Shown here: one piece after another, positions 26,543 through 34,889 of the stretch
Layout of the letters: each line of letters starts with the position of its first letter
How positions within the stretch are numbered: position 1 is the stretch's first letter
Assembly (NCBI GenBank): GCA_964605155.1
Contig: CAZSAK010000016.1
Coordinates: 1-64,000, forward strand
Reading direction: 5' to 3'
Origin: CAZSAK01 sp964605155
GTDB lineage: Bacteria > Pseudomonadota > Gammaproteobacteria > SZUA-140
Length of the DNA: 64,000 bases
Made by a program: the position numbers and the translations under genes
The notes under the pieces: generated by a model
The model's input: the letters and a program-made list of their open reading frames with translations, nothing else
Told to the model about the DNA's origin: nothing
The model's database searches: none

Positions 26543-26944
26543 TTGCATAAGGCAGAGCAACGGGTTTTTGTTTACGGTACATTGCGCAAGGGCGGGGAAA
26601 ATCATGCCTTACTGACCGGAAGTGAGAATCTCGGTATGGCCATGACGACCGGGAAATATACTATGCTTGATATGGGTGATTATCCGGCAGTTATTGATCA
26701 AGGTTTTCATGCCATCGTCGGAGAAGTTTATATGGTCTCCGGAGAAATCATAGCAAAACTCGATGTGCTTGAAGAATACCCGGATTATTATCAACGCATA
26801 ATTATCTCCACTCCTTATGGTGATGCCTGGATATATGTGCTGAAAAATATGCCTGATCAACAGCTGCCCGAGGTCAATAGCGGTGATTGGATCGAGTACA
26901 AGATCCGCAGGTATGTTGGGATAAAGGATAAACCGGTATCCTGA
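26543..26944 (+). CDS. Gamma-glutamylcyclotransferase-like (YtfP/AIG2) protein
   Basis: A 133-residue protein with the GGCT-like signature: VYGTLRKGGENH (about residues 9-20) forms the glycine-rich substrate loop, YPAVI the next strand, and the general-base glutamate is in LDVLEEYPDYYQR (about 73-85). Enzymes of this fold make 5-oxoproline from gamma-glutamyl amines. The start is TTG, since no in-frame ATG lies before the first conserved strand; a GAGG is ten bases upstream. Which gamma-glutamyl substrate it uses is unknown. Confidence 0.86.
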   Translation: MHKAEQRVFVYGTLRKGGENHALLTGSENLGMAMTTGKYTMLDMGDYPAVIDQGFHAIVGEVYMVSGEIIAKLDVLEEYPDYYQRIIISTPYGDAWIYVLKNMPDQQLPEVNSGDWIEYKIRRYVGIKDKPVS

Positions 26945-27064
26945 ACTAAACCAGCGATAGGCCTTACTCTTAGATGGACATGATGCAAGCAAACTAAAAA
27001 ACTTAAGCTTGAGCGTCGCATTGCCGATAATATGGTGTAAGGAAAGCAGCATCATAGTGGCTTT

Positions 27065-27313
27065 ATGCAATACTCATATCCAAAACCGCAGGATGTGAAT
27101 ATCAGGATTCCAAGGCATTTAATCAAAGAGCGATTCAATGCCGGTTTCCAGCATGCACTCCAAGGTGGTCAACTCAACAAAATAGAGCAGTTACGACTTT
27201 CGTTTCGTGAAGGTTATCGTGCCGGAAAACTGTACCTGCGTGAATTGCGACGTTCACGTGGAATCCTGACATTCCCGGTACAAGGCAAATTAAAGATTAA
27301 AACTGCTATTTGA
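27065..27313 (+). CDS. Small basic protein of unknown function
   Basis: An 82-residue lysine/arginine-rich soluble protein. Its middle, FNAGFQHALQGGQLNKIEQL then LSFREGYRAGKLYLRELRR, is helical with regular arginines and resembles short conserved gammaproteobacterial proteins I have seen without a function. No cysteine, signal or membrane helix. Nucleic-acid or ribosome association would fit the charge but is a guess. The gene stands alone between gamma-glutamylcyclotransferase and cysH. Confidence 0.65.
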   Translation: MQYSYPKPQDVNIRIPRHLIKERFNAGFQHALQGGQLNKIEQLRLSFREGYRAGKLYLRELRRSRGILTFPVQGKLKIKTAI

Positions 27314-27418
27314 TCGCAGGGAACTGATTCTGAATTGATATTTTGTAAGGTATTGTAATCAGCGTAGAAGATATCTATTCAATATACAGGACCTTTTGCA
27401 GTCTGGAATATGAATGTA

Positions 27419-28111
27419 CTATAAATGGATCCCGCATTCGGTTTTCGGAAAATTATTCCATCGACCACTACGATCATCGCCCGGTACAGTGCAATGTACA
27501 CATCCTATCGATGAATAACCTTTCGCCACCAGCGGATGGAAAGGCAGATCATGATCCTTGATATACGCATCGCGTTCGTTCCTGGAGACGTCAATCAGCG
27601 GATAGAATTTGATTATATCATTACGATCTTCAAAGATATCCAGGGTTGAGCGATGGTCGCTTTGCCATCTCATCAGACCGGAAACCCATACATCATAATC
27701 TTTCTTTAAGGCATCAAGTGGCTCCACTTTATTAATCGAGCAACACAGGTCCGGATCGCTTTTATAGGTTTGATCCTTTTCAGTGAATTCATGCTTCCAA
27801 TCTTCAGCCCTGACATCAACAACATCAAGATTGAATAATTCCGTCAGCCTGCGCTTGTATTCGAGTGTTTCCGGGAAATGGTATCCCGTATCAATGAAAA
27901 ATATTTTTTGATCAGGTACGATCCTGGAGAAAACATGCAGCAAAAATGCAGATGTTGCAGCGAATGAAGAAGTGATCATCACCCTGTCGAGGGGGAAATC
28001 ACTGTAAAGCTGACGCACACGCTCATCGATCGTTAGAGAATGATATTTTTCGTTCAGTGCCGCAACAGTGTGCTGCAGTTTATCATTATTCATTGCATTT
28101 TGTGGTGACAT
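27419..28111 (-). CDS. cysH: Adenylyl-sulfate (APS) reductase, [4Fe-4S] type
   Basis: Assimilatory sulfate reduction enzyme that makes sulfite from APS using thioredoxin. It has the iron-sulfur ligands that mark the APS-using type: a CC pair in DLCCSINKVEPL and a CxxC in SIGCVHCTVPG, plus the C-terminal catalytic ECGIHL. The PAPS-loop region TSSFAATSAFLLH and the YHFPETLEYKRR block are typical. The open frame extends 53 codons upstream of the start chosen here, but that part has no family resemblance; a start six codons further in is also possible. No other cys gene is nearby. Confidence 0.93.
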   Translation of the reverse strand: MSPQNAMNNDKLQHTVAALNEKYHSLTIDERVRQLYSDFPLDRVMITSSFAATSAFLLHVFSRIVPDQKIFFIDTGYHFPETLEYKRRLTELFNLDVVDVRAEDWKHEFTEKDQTYKSDPDLCCSINKVEPLDALKKDYDVWVSGLMRWQSDHRSTLDIFEDRNDIIKFYPLIDVSRNERDAYIKDHDLPFHPLVAKGYSSIGCVHCTVPGDDRSGRWNNFPKTECGIHL

Positions 28112-28321
28112 AAAATCCGGTGAATTGCTGAGAAAAGTATCAGGCTGTATCGAACTGATTAAGCGTGCCCATTCTAACAAAAAATCCAGATTTTGTCTAT
28201 AGTTAGCAATGCTGACTGAATGATTCGCGTGCGAGTCTGAATTCGATATTTGGTTGATTAATATAATCAAATATTCTGCCGATCTTGAATTTTAGGTCTA
28301 ACGATATATTCGAGCACACGG

Positions 28322-29566
28322 ATGAAGACGAACAAACTGGTCAATGCCTCTATTTTGAAATCACTGGCACCGATCCGTGATATTCCCGAGAATGCCGTTG
28401 ACGATCTTGCCGATCATACTTATTACGAAACACTTACCAAGGACGAATACCTGTTCACCAATGGTACAAATGATCCCTGGGCGTACTATATTTTAAGCGG
28501 AAATATTGATCTGATATATCCTGATGGCAGAGTGGAAGTATTATCGGGCGGCAGCACCGAGTCACAAGAACCGTTAGCGGATCTTAAACCGAGGCCTGCA
28601 TCAGCGAAGGCCGCTAATGATGTCATTTTTATTCGCTTTAAATCCGATGATATAAGCGCCTTAAAGATTTCAGCTATTACAGAGTGCGTTTCGGTTGAAA
28701 GATCTTCAATTAATGAGGAGGACATAGAAGCTGAGCTTCTAAAAGAAATAGATCAAGCAAACAAAACGGACAAGCTGATCGTGCCCGGTTTTCCGGACAT
28801 CGTCATGAAGGTGCAGGATGCCGTCAAGGATCCGGATGGTGATACTAACATGATCATCAGGCTGATACAGGCAGATCCATCGCTTGCCGCGCGAATCGTG
28901 CGTGTGGCCAATAGCCCAATATACCGTGGCCAGAACACCATCACGAATTTACGTATGGCGGTTTCACGGCTCGGGATCAAGGTGACACGAGAAACTGTAA
29001 TGAGTTTTTCTTTACAACAGGTCTTTACCGGCGATATCCCCGCTTTGCACCAGAAAATGAATGAATTATGGCGATATAGCACAATGGTTGCTGCGATCAG
29101 CGCTATTTTGGCTCGTCTTGATCCAAAACTGGATGCGGAACGGGCCTGGCTCGCCGGGTTGATACACAATATCGGCGCATTGCCGGTGCTTGCATATGCC
29201 GAAAATTACCCTCAATTGAGGGAGAATACTGAACTTCTCGATACGATGATCTGTAAACTGAGCAGAAGGATCGGTGAGTCGGTGTTGCGTCGATGGCAAT
29301 TTGATAGTGAATTCGTCACGGTCGTCAGGGATTGCCGTGACTGGATGCGTGATCCCGATCCCAGCACCGATTATTGTGATATCGTCCTGTTGGCCCAGTT
29401 ATTTGCCTATCTCGAAACATCATCGATGGTGGAATATCCCGCTATCAACATGGTACCTGCATACTCGAAACTCCCGTTTGGAAGACTCGGCCCAAAGATG
29501 ACTGTCAAAGTGCTGAAGGAGGCCCGTGCTTATACAGGCAAGATTCAACAAATCCTCCAGGGCTGA
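28322..29566 (+). CDS. Cyclic-nucleotide-binding and HDOD domain regulator
   Basis: A 414-residue cytoplasmic protein. Residues about 12-115 look like a cNMP-binding beta-roll (KDEYLFTNGTNDPWAYYILSG), though the arginine-containing phosphate cassette is not obvious, so it may not bind cyclic nucleotide. Residues about 145-340 form an HDOD domain with LPVIPGFPDIVMKVQ-type opening, LAARIVRVANSP and LAGLIHNIGALPVL. HDOD proteins are metal-free HD relatives used in signalling, often near motility or c-di-GMP genes. A PilZ protein follows on the same strand 342 bases later. Confidence 0.9.
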   Translation: MKTNKLVNASILKSLAPIRDIPENAVDDLADHTYYETLTKDEYLFTNGTNDPWAYYILSGNIDLIYPDGRVEVLSGGSTESQEPLADLKPRPASAKAANDVIFIRFKSDDISALKISAITECVSVERSSINEEDIEAELLKEIDQANKTDKLIVPGFPDIVMKVQDAVKDPDGDTNMIIRLIQADPSLAARIVRVANSPIYRGQNTITNLRMAVSRLGIKVTRETVMSFSLQQVFTGDIPALHQKMNELWRYSTMVAAISAILARLDPKLDAERAWLAGLIHNIGALPVLAYAENYPQLRENTELLDTMICKLSRRIGESVLRRWQFDSEFVTVVRDCRDWMRDPDPSTDYCDIVLLAQLFAYLETSSMVEYPAINMVPAYSKLPFGRLGPKMTVKVLKEARAYTGKIQQILQG

Positions 29567-29908
29567 TTGTGGGATAGCCCATAAAAAACAAAAAAAACAA
29601 TATAAATCATTATGATATAACATTACACGGCGGCCATGGAGCTATAGATCCATGTCATTCTGCCGATATAGATATGTCCTTTATTGCATGGTCTGTTAGC
29701 TATCAGGTTGAGTTGTTGACGTCCGGACATACCGAAATACGGGTCTATGATCATGCAGGACCTTGGCAAGGAAAATAACAATTCATCCGATCATAAAGGC
29801 TAACGTGTATACAATACTTTTTATTGTTGGCCCGTGTAGTAAAGTATCGGTTTAACATCGTACAAATGTCATATCCATAACAATAATATTCCTTAGCGAG
29901 GTAAAGCC
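29567..29908 (+). other. Intergenic stretch upstream of the PilZ gene
   Basis: 342 bases, AT-rich at both ends, with A tracts just after the HDOD stop. I see no gene, no hairpin with a T tract and no convincing sigma-70 hexamer pair. The only clear element is GAGG eight bases before the PilZ ATG. Confidence 0.5.
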
Positions 29909-30244
29909 ATGGCTGAAAGACGCAAGTACAGACGAGAAGAAGTATTTGTTGATGCAGAGATATCATGTCCTGATTTCGGTAAATCCATCATGCAAGTACG
30001 TGATTTAGGTATGGGAGGTATCTATCTTGAAGCGGATGATGGACGTTTTCCCGCAGTTGGGACTGAGGTTGATGTCACATTACTGGTCCATATGGGTGGT
30101 GAGGACATTCATACTCTCAAGTCACGCGTTACCCGTGTGGATGCCGATGGGATTGCCTTGAAGTTTCTAAATGTTGATGTGCGATATTTATCTTTCCTTG
30201 AAAGGCTTCTGGATTACAAGGCAACCAAAATCATTGTTGCCTGA
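29909..30244 (+). CDS. PilZ-domain protein
   Basis: A 111-residue single-domain protein. The N-terminal RRKYRR (residues 4-9) corresponds to the RxxxR c-di-GMP-binding switch, and DLGMGGIYLE (residues 32-41) occupies the position of the usual D/NxSxxG motif with the serine replaced by glycine. The rest follows the PilZ beta-barrel (VGTEVDVTLLVHMG, DGIALKFLNV). The substitution may weaken or alter c-di-GMP binding. It lies near HDOD and, further off, HD-GYP proteins. A stand-alone PilZ can act on motility or pili. Confidence 0.88.
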   Translation: MAERRKYRREEVFVDAEISCPDFGKSIMQVRDLGMGGIYLEADDGRFPAVGTEVDVTLLVHMGGEDIHTLKSRVTRVDADGIALKFLNVDVRYLSFLERLLDYKATKIIVA

Positions 30245-30333
30245 TACCCGATAACAGTCCTGAAAAGGCTGGCATATTAGCCGTGGTTGTACTGCGATTC
30301 TGGGTATTGTGTGACAGTATCCGGATTTATTCG

Positions 30334-31041
30334 TTAGTTGATGTGGCACTCTTCCCCAATCTTTTCCGGATAAATATCTCCAAAGTCAGTTACCTGTTTA
30401 TATTCCGCAGCAGGGTCGATCTCTCCACTCCTTACCAACCAGATGGTATGCATGCCGGCCTGGTGAGCTGCCTCAAGTTCTTGCTTGATATCCGATAAAA
30501 ACAGGCAGTTCTTCGGTTTGACAGCTATCTCCTCGCTAATTCGCTGATAGGAATTCACAGAAGTTTTTGATCCGATCTTGGTATCGAAATAACCGCTGAA
30601 AAGCGGGTTCAGATCTCCATATTCAGTATTTCCGAAGAGAAGTTTTTGAGCATGTATGGAGCCTGAAGAAAAAACGTAGAGTCTGATATCATTATCGTTC
30701 CATTTTTTGAGATTGTGGACCGCATCTTCATAAATGTGTCCATTGAAATGCCCATTCAGGTATCCCTGTTCCCATAATAATCCCTGTATCGTCTTGAGTG
30801 GTGTGATCTTTTTGTCATCGTCAATCCATTGAATCAATGAACGGATTATTTGATTTATATCAGGGGATTCCTCACCGATAATATTCGCTGCTTCGTCAAG
30901 AGCCTGTCGAACTAGGATATCGTTTTCATGAGCGTGGATAAATTGCTCAATATTGTCTCGGGCATATGGAAAGAGGGTGTCCTTGACAAAGGCAAGCGAT
31001 GAGGTTGTACCTTCAATGTCGGTAATGATGGCTTTTATCAT
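30334..31041 (-). CDS. mtnC: Enolase-phosphatase E1 (methionine salvage)
   Basis: A 235-residue HAD-superfamily enzyme: DIEGTTSSLAFVKDTLFPYA holds the nucleophile aspartate, YVFSSGSIHAQKLLF the second HAD motif and CLFLSDIKQELEAAHQAGM the C-terminal acidic motif. It enolises and dephosphorylates 2,3-diketo-5-methylthiopentyl-1-phosphate to the acireductone. Last gene of the mtnB-mtnD-mtnC operon; its ATG overlaps the mtnD stop (ATGA). Confidence 0.95.
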   Translation of the reverse strand: MIKAIITDIEGTTSSLAFVKDTLFPYARDNIEQFIHAHENDILVRQALDEAANIIGEESPDINQIIRSLIQWIDDDKKITPLKTIQGLLWEQGYLNGHFNGHIYEDAVHNLKKWNDNDIRLYVFSSGSIHAQKLLFGNTEYGDLNPLFSGYFDTKIGSKTSVNSYQRISEEIAVKPKNCLFLSDIKQELEAAHQAGMHTIWLVRSGEIDPAAEYKQVTDFGDIYPEKIGEECHIN

Positions 31042-31598
31042 GAATGTTGTGCGACAAACTCGTCAAAATCAGGGTAACGGGTTGCAATATCATTACCGGT
31101 AAAGTTGGCTTGCCAGCCGTCAGGCGTGGTGAAAAACCGGATACATTTGAATTGTGGGTGTTCGCCCATGTCAAACCAATGTGCTGTGAGGGCCGGGACT
31201 GTGATGAGATCACCCTTTTCACATAGAACAATGAACACATGACCGTCGACATGCAAATAAAAAAGCCCTCGGCCATCTACAAAAAAGCGCACTTCGAAAT
31301 CATCGTGCGTGTGTTCTGCAAGGAACTTTTGCCTGAATGTGGCTTTTTCCGGATGATCTGGATGCAGGCTGACCACATCGATGGTTTTAAAACCATATTG
31401 TTCAACAAGGCTGTCAACTGAAGAGCGAAATGCCTCGATAATTTGTTCCTGGGATAAGCTGTTGTTGAGTTCTTTTTCAGCGGTCCAGCGTTCGAATCCG
31501 ACGTGGATCCCTGCAAGTCTGCGCGCGATTTCTGCCGGATCTGTTGTAGTTTCAAAGGCATCACTGGCCGTATCGGTATATATGCTTAATACGCTCAT
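31038..31598 (-). CDS. mtnD: Acireductone dioxygenase
   Basis: A 186-residue cupin enzyme that oxidises acireductone to 2-oxo-4-methylthiobutyrate (Fe form) or to other products (Ni form). Metal ligands are in EHTHDDFEVRFFVDGRG (two His and Glu) and LTAHWFDMG (third His). Located between mtnB and mtnC with four-base overlaps at both ends, so expression is tightly coupled. Length and motif spacing are normal. Confidence 0.95.
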   Translation of the reverse strand: MSVLSIYTDTASDAFETTTDPAEIARRLAGIHVGFERWTAEKELNNSLSQEQIIEAFRSSVDSLVEQYGFKTIDVVSLHPDHPEKATFRQKFLAEHTHDDFEVRFFVDGRGLFYLHVDGHVFIVLCEKGDLITVPALTAHWFDMGEHPQFKCIRFFTTPDGWQANFTGNDIATRYPDFDEFVAQHS

Positions 31599-32218
31599 AC
31601 TCTATCATACCCCTTTAACTTAAGTTCGCATTCAAACATGAATTCAAATGCTTCCAGATAACGCAAGGTTTCCTGGATTGATCGACCCCATGTATACAAA
31701 CCATGTCCGGCAATCAGGAATCCGAAAATGGGAGGATTGTTTTCAAGATACATTACTACCTTATGTGAGAGACGTGCAATGTCCTGATCGTTCAGGAAGA
31801 TTGGAATGCAGATTGAGGTTTCATGTGTGCTGATCCGGTCAAAGGCCTTCAGGATCTCGTAGCCGCTCAATCTCAGTTCGTTATTATTTAATCGCGATAT
31901 CAGGGTTGCATTGATTGAATGAGTATGCAGGACGGTATACGTTTCCGGGAAGTGTGTGTAGATCACTGTATGTAGTAAAGCCTCGGCGGATGGTTTCCTG
32001 TTATCCACCGCTCGTCCTTGGAAGTCGATGGTCATTATATCTTCCGGAGTCAGCGCACCTTTATCCCTGCCTGAGACGGTAATGGCAATTTTGTCATGAT
32101 CATATCTGGCAGAGAAGTTGCCGCTGGTTGCTGGTACCCAGCCTCTGGCATAAAGCGACTTGCCTGCATCAACCAGGGCTGATGCTATATGCTGCAATGT
32201 TTTTACTGATTGATCCAT
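31595..32218 (-). CDS. mtnB: Methylthioribulose-1-phosphate dehydratase
   Basis: A class II aldolase/adducin-family enzyme of about 207 residues. PATSGNFSARYD matches the phosphate-binding start, VLHTHSINATLISR the zinc-binding histidines, and GHGLYTWGRSIQETLRYLEAFEF the third zinc histidine and C-terminal helix. It dehydrates methylthioribulose-1-phosphate in methionine salvage. First gene of mtnB-mtnD-mtnC. I start at MDQSVKTL; an in-frame ATG lies 11 codons upstream without better support. mtnA and mtnP are not in the window. Confidence 0.94.
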   Translation of the reverse strand: MDQSVKTLQHIASALVDAGKSLYARGWVPATSGNFSARYDHDKIAITVSGRDKGALTPEDIMTIDFQGRAVDNRKPSAEALLHTVIYTHFPETYTVLHTHSINATLISRLNNNELRLSGYEILKAFDRISTHETSICIPIFLNDQDIARLSHKVVMYLENNPPIFGFLIAGHGLYTWGRSIQETLRYLEAFEFMFECELKLKGYDRV

Positions 32219-32479
32219 AAATTGGGTAATCTGGAAAATCGTGAAATACAATCTGGTTCATTTTGATTGTAATCTGCCGGTCTTGGCGTGACAATCACGT
32301 TATAGTTCTATAGGAGAATTGCGAATATTCATGAATACGTTAAAACGTACTGTTGATCAGGTTTATCCCTGATAGTTCCAGTATGATTGGATGCGATGAT
32401 CATGATGTTTGTCTATTCGGAAAACGCCATCTGTCTGATGTTTGAGGTGGATCTGAGGTAAGTCTACGAGGATTTTTAA

Positions 32480-32782
32480 ATGAATACACGGACTTCAACA
32501 AATTACACACAGCAATTTGATATCAGGGCAACCATTGAACGTCTCACAAATGAAGGGAGACTGGATGAATGCTTTGCGAATATGCTGGGAGCAATCACAC
32601 ATATTGAGGGCGTATGTAATCTTTTGCAGGGACTGGAAGAAGACGGTGTATTATTTCCAAGTTCACAAGATGAATTCAAGCAGGAGTTCGCTGAACTGAT
32701 CAGTTCAATAAAGGCGCTGATCAATAATGGCATATATCCTGATCTCGTGCATATAAATCAGGAAGGTGACGCTGTCAATTAA
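32480..32782 (+). CDS. Small acidic protein of unknown function
   Basis: A 100-residue soluble, mostly helical acidic protein: NTRTSTNYTQQFDIRATIERL then LDECFANMLGAITHIEGVCNLLQ and an acidic C-terminal helix. There are two cysteines (about 30 and 46), no signal and no membrane segment. GAGG eight bases before the ATG is a fair ribosome-binding site. The gene is isolated; two palindromes follow its stop. I do not recognise a family. Confidence 0.65.
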   Translation: MNTRTSTNYTQQFDIRATIERLTNEGRLDECFANMLGAITHIEGVCNLLQGLEEDGVLFPSSQDEFKQEFAELISSIKALINNGIYPDLVHINQEGDAVN

Positions 32783-32791
32783 AGAAAGCGC

Positions 32792-32809
32792 ATGGGACGA
32801 TGATCCCAT
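32792..32809 (+). repeat. Hairpin ATGGGA-CGATGA-TCCCAT
   Basis: A perfect six-base-pair inverted repeat with a six-base loop, ten bases after the stop of the preceding small gene. There is no T tract after it, so it is not a classical terminator. Confidence 0.35.
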
Positions 32810-32847
32810 CGATTGTTTAGCTCATCGGAAGATTTCAGCTAAAAAAC

Positions 32848-32864
32848 TGCATCGTCACGATGCA
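32848..32864 (+). repeat. Palindrome TGCATCGT-C-ACGATGCA
   Basis: An eight-base-pair perfect palindrome with a one-base centre, in the gap between two small unknown genes. Such compact dyads are typical operator sites for dimeric helix-turn-helix proteins; no candidate regulator adjoins it. Confidence 0.4.
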
Positions 32865-33047
32865 TGGAGTCGGATACGTGGCACTGGCTCATAAAATAAT
32901 CGTAACACATTGTAATTAAATGATATTTAATCAAGCCTGGATCTTAAATTTCCCTCTGTTGTGTCGATAAACAATCATAGTGGCACCTATAAGGCGTCGT
33001 TACCCAATAAAGAGATAAACTGAAGAATCACACGGGATGGGATAACT

Positions 33048-33374
33048 ATGTTTGAAACAGAGACAGAAGAAGTAATCGAGGTACCCAAGTGGGATGTAGC
33101 GTTGGAGGCCTTGTTGAGGGAAGAATATGTCAGCGTTGGCAGGATGTTAATGATTGAAGATTTTCACAAACTCTCCATGGAATACTCGATTCGATTTGAT
33201 GATATCATGGATACGGTTTTTGCAATGACGCTCGAAGGCAAGTGGGTATACCGCAATGTTGACGGATTTGACACTGAAATCACCCAGGATATGGTCGATG
33301 GTTTATATGTCAATGCCCGTCTTCATGAAAATGATGTCAGAGGATTTAATGGGGGGTGGCTGCCGGCGGCATGA
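33048..33374 (+). CDS. Small acidic protein of unknown function
   Basis: A 108-residue soluble protein, strongly acidic at the N-terminus (FETETEEVIEVPKWD) with later phrases FAMTLEGKWVYRNVDGFD and ITQDMVDGLYVNARL. No cysteine, signal peptide or membrane segment. The start ATG follows GGGATGGGATAACT. The composition and helix-strand alternation look like a real folded protein, but no family comes to mind. It lies in a run of isolated small genes between methionine salvage and the ParA-like gene. Confidence 0.65.
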   Translation: MFETETEEVIEVPKWDVALEALLREEYVSVGRMLMIEDFHKLSMEYSIRFDDIMDTVFAMTLEGKWVYRNVDGFDTEITQDMVDGLYVNARLHENDVRGFNGGWLPAA

Positions 33375-33473
33375 GAGAGCCCCAAGATCAAATATCGATG
33401 ATCCACAGTATCTGTTTTAACAGGTAGTTTGTCCCTGAGGATCGTCCTGTACTCAACCTCGCGAGATTTTTCA

Positions 33474-33770
33474 TTATCTGAAGTCCCGCGGTGGCAGTTG
33501 TTCATATAACCACATCAACTGGTCCACGTTAGTCATGACGGTGTCAACATAGCTAATACAACATACCGTTGCGGTACGCATTTTCCTGTATAAACATCCG
33601 ATTTCATAAAACGGATCCGGTATGCCGTTTAATTCATGCCACCCAGGCTCTGGAAGCACGGTCCGCTTTGAAACGAATTTGACATTGCCATCACAAAGTA
33701 CCTGTAAATCGAAACCCGTGATGACATTTCCCGAAAACAGTGGATCTCCAGCGACTGGCTGAGGTGACAC
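33474..33770 (-). CDS. Possible small protein, unknown function
   Basis: 98 codons starting at GTG (33770): SPQPVAGDPLFSGNVITGF, then LPEPGWHELNGIPDPFYEIG and a cysteine pair in TVCCISYV. Composition is protein-like with even glycine/proline and hydrophobic spacing, and no other frame here is better. The ribosome-binding site is weak and the start is GTG, so the call is tentative. It converges with the preceding small acidic gene. Confidence 0.38.
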   Translation of the reverse strand: MSPQPVAGDPLFSGNVITGFDLQVLCDGNVKFVSKRTVLPEPGWHELNGIPDPFYEIGCLYRKMRTATVCCISYVDTVMTNVDQLMWLYEQLPPRDFR

Positions 33771-34262
33771 CTAAAACCGAGATGTATTTTCAAGTGTTAA
33801 ATGTCCAGGGTTGTCCAATATCGAACAGTTCGCAGTTAATCGCTCATGTCCAGTCCATACAAATAATCAGTATTAACCCGACGGACTATTCCTCTGTCCG
33901 TATTCTTACCAGTCATCGGAATTGACATAAAATTCCGGATGCTTATTTGAGTAATGAAGGGTTAGGCGATATCAGGAAGGATATATAAATTTAGGTATAT
34001 TATAACATAATAAAATACTAATATTTAATTTGCCGATCCCCTCAAACATCTACATCCCTTTTACTTTCAATTCACAGGGTTAATCGATCGAAATATTTTA
34101 ACTTACTGTTATTATAAGTTTAATATTAAAAACATGATTATCTTCGTCCTGCGTATCCTGTTATAATATTACAAAATCATAATAAGGGGGCAGGGCATAT
34201 TACAGCTTGGAAAAGGGAACAGCCTGACTTAATATGTCGCTAAACCCGAGGTAGGGATATTT
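33771..34262 (+). other. AT-rich intergenic stretch with a likely promoter
   Basis: About 490 bases that are visibly AT-rich, especially 33990-34180, with no supportable gene. TATAAT occurs at 34162-34167 with TTATCT 18 bases upstream, a plausible sigma-70 promoter for the exported protein that begins at 34263. GAGG lies upstream of that ATG. No other structure is evident. Confidence 0.45.
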
Positions 34263-34625
34263 ATGAAGATATCAACCGTATCTTTACAGTGTTATCAGCT
34301 GCGCACATCTCCTCATTTCAGGCATCGCAATTATATTACGTATCTCATAATACCGCTGCTGATAGTCATGTCTTTCTTCATCAGTAACCGGTGTCGAGCG
34401 GATGAAAAGTACGATGACTTAAAGTCCCGCCTGGAAAACTACACCGGTATTTACAAGCACAAGCTTGATGACGGATTTACTATAAGAGGCTGGCAGTTAA
34501 CGCCCCATATCTATCTGGGACAGACTAGGACATTTGGTAACAATAGTTACGGCCTGCTAGTCGATAAAGGTGATTATGCCTACGGTCTGATTGACCAGCA
34601 GATTTCTATACTAAAAAGTTTCTAG
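34263..34625 (+). CDS. Small exported or membrane-anchored protein, unknown function
   Basis: 120 residues. The N-terminal 27 residues are basic and polar, followed by a hydrophobic segment (about 28-43, LIIPLLIVMSFFISN) and RCRADEKYDD, which resembles a long signal peptide cleaved at or near CRA. The mature part of about 75 residues contains YTGIYKHKLDDG, GWQLTPHIYLGQT and GDYAYGLIDQQ and looks like a small beta-rich domain. GAGGTAGGG stands before the ATG. No family recognised. A TATAAT-type promoter precedes it. Confidence 0.65.
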   Translation: MKISTVSLQCYQLRTSPHFRHRNYITYLIIPLLIVMSFFISNRCRADEKYDDLKSRLENYTGIYKHKLDDGFTIRGWQLTPHIYLGQTRTFGNNSYGLLVDKGDYAYGLIDQQISILKSF

Positions 34626-34889
34626 TCCGGTCATCTAACCTTCCTGTATTTTTATGTTTTTATCCCAGGGCAGCGCCAGAGGGGTGTTGCCCGTCATAAT
34701 ACCTGTTCCCGTTTATGCTCTTCTCCCGAGATTGAGTCATTGTTTGCTGTACCAGGAAAATTGACCCGCTCAAGGAGTATCTTGTGCGGATATTTTATGA
34801 GTATTGGGGCCGATCGGCTGGAATGATAGAGTGGATACAAGTAAATTATCATATTTTTGGTAATCCAATGACCATTTGAAAGGAAATAG

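Noticed and set aside
28111..28270. N-terminal extension of the APS reductase frame
   Set aside because: 53 extra codons show no resemblance to the family and have no ribosome-binding site.
32981..32996. TGGCAC...GGC resembling a sigma-54 promoter
   Set aside because: GG and GC spacing is right but the -12 half reads AGGC instead of TTGC; no activator or enhancer seen.
34216..34245. GGGAACAG...TCGCTA resembling a sigma-E promoter before the small exported gene
   Set aside because: The -35 lacks the CTT and the spacing is short; a TATAAT-type element is a better fit.
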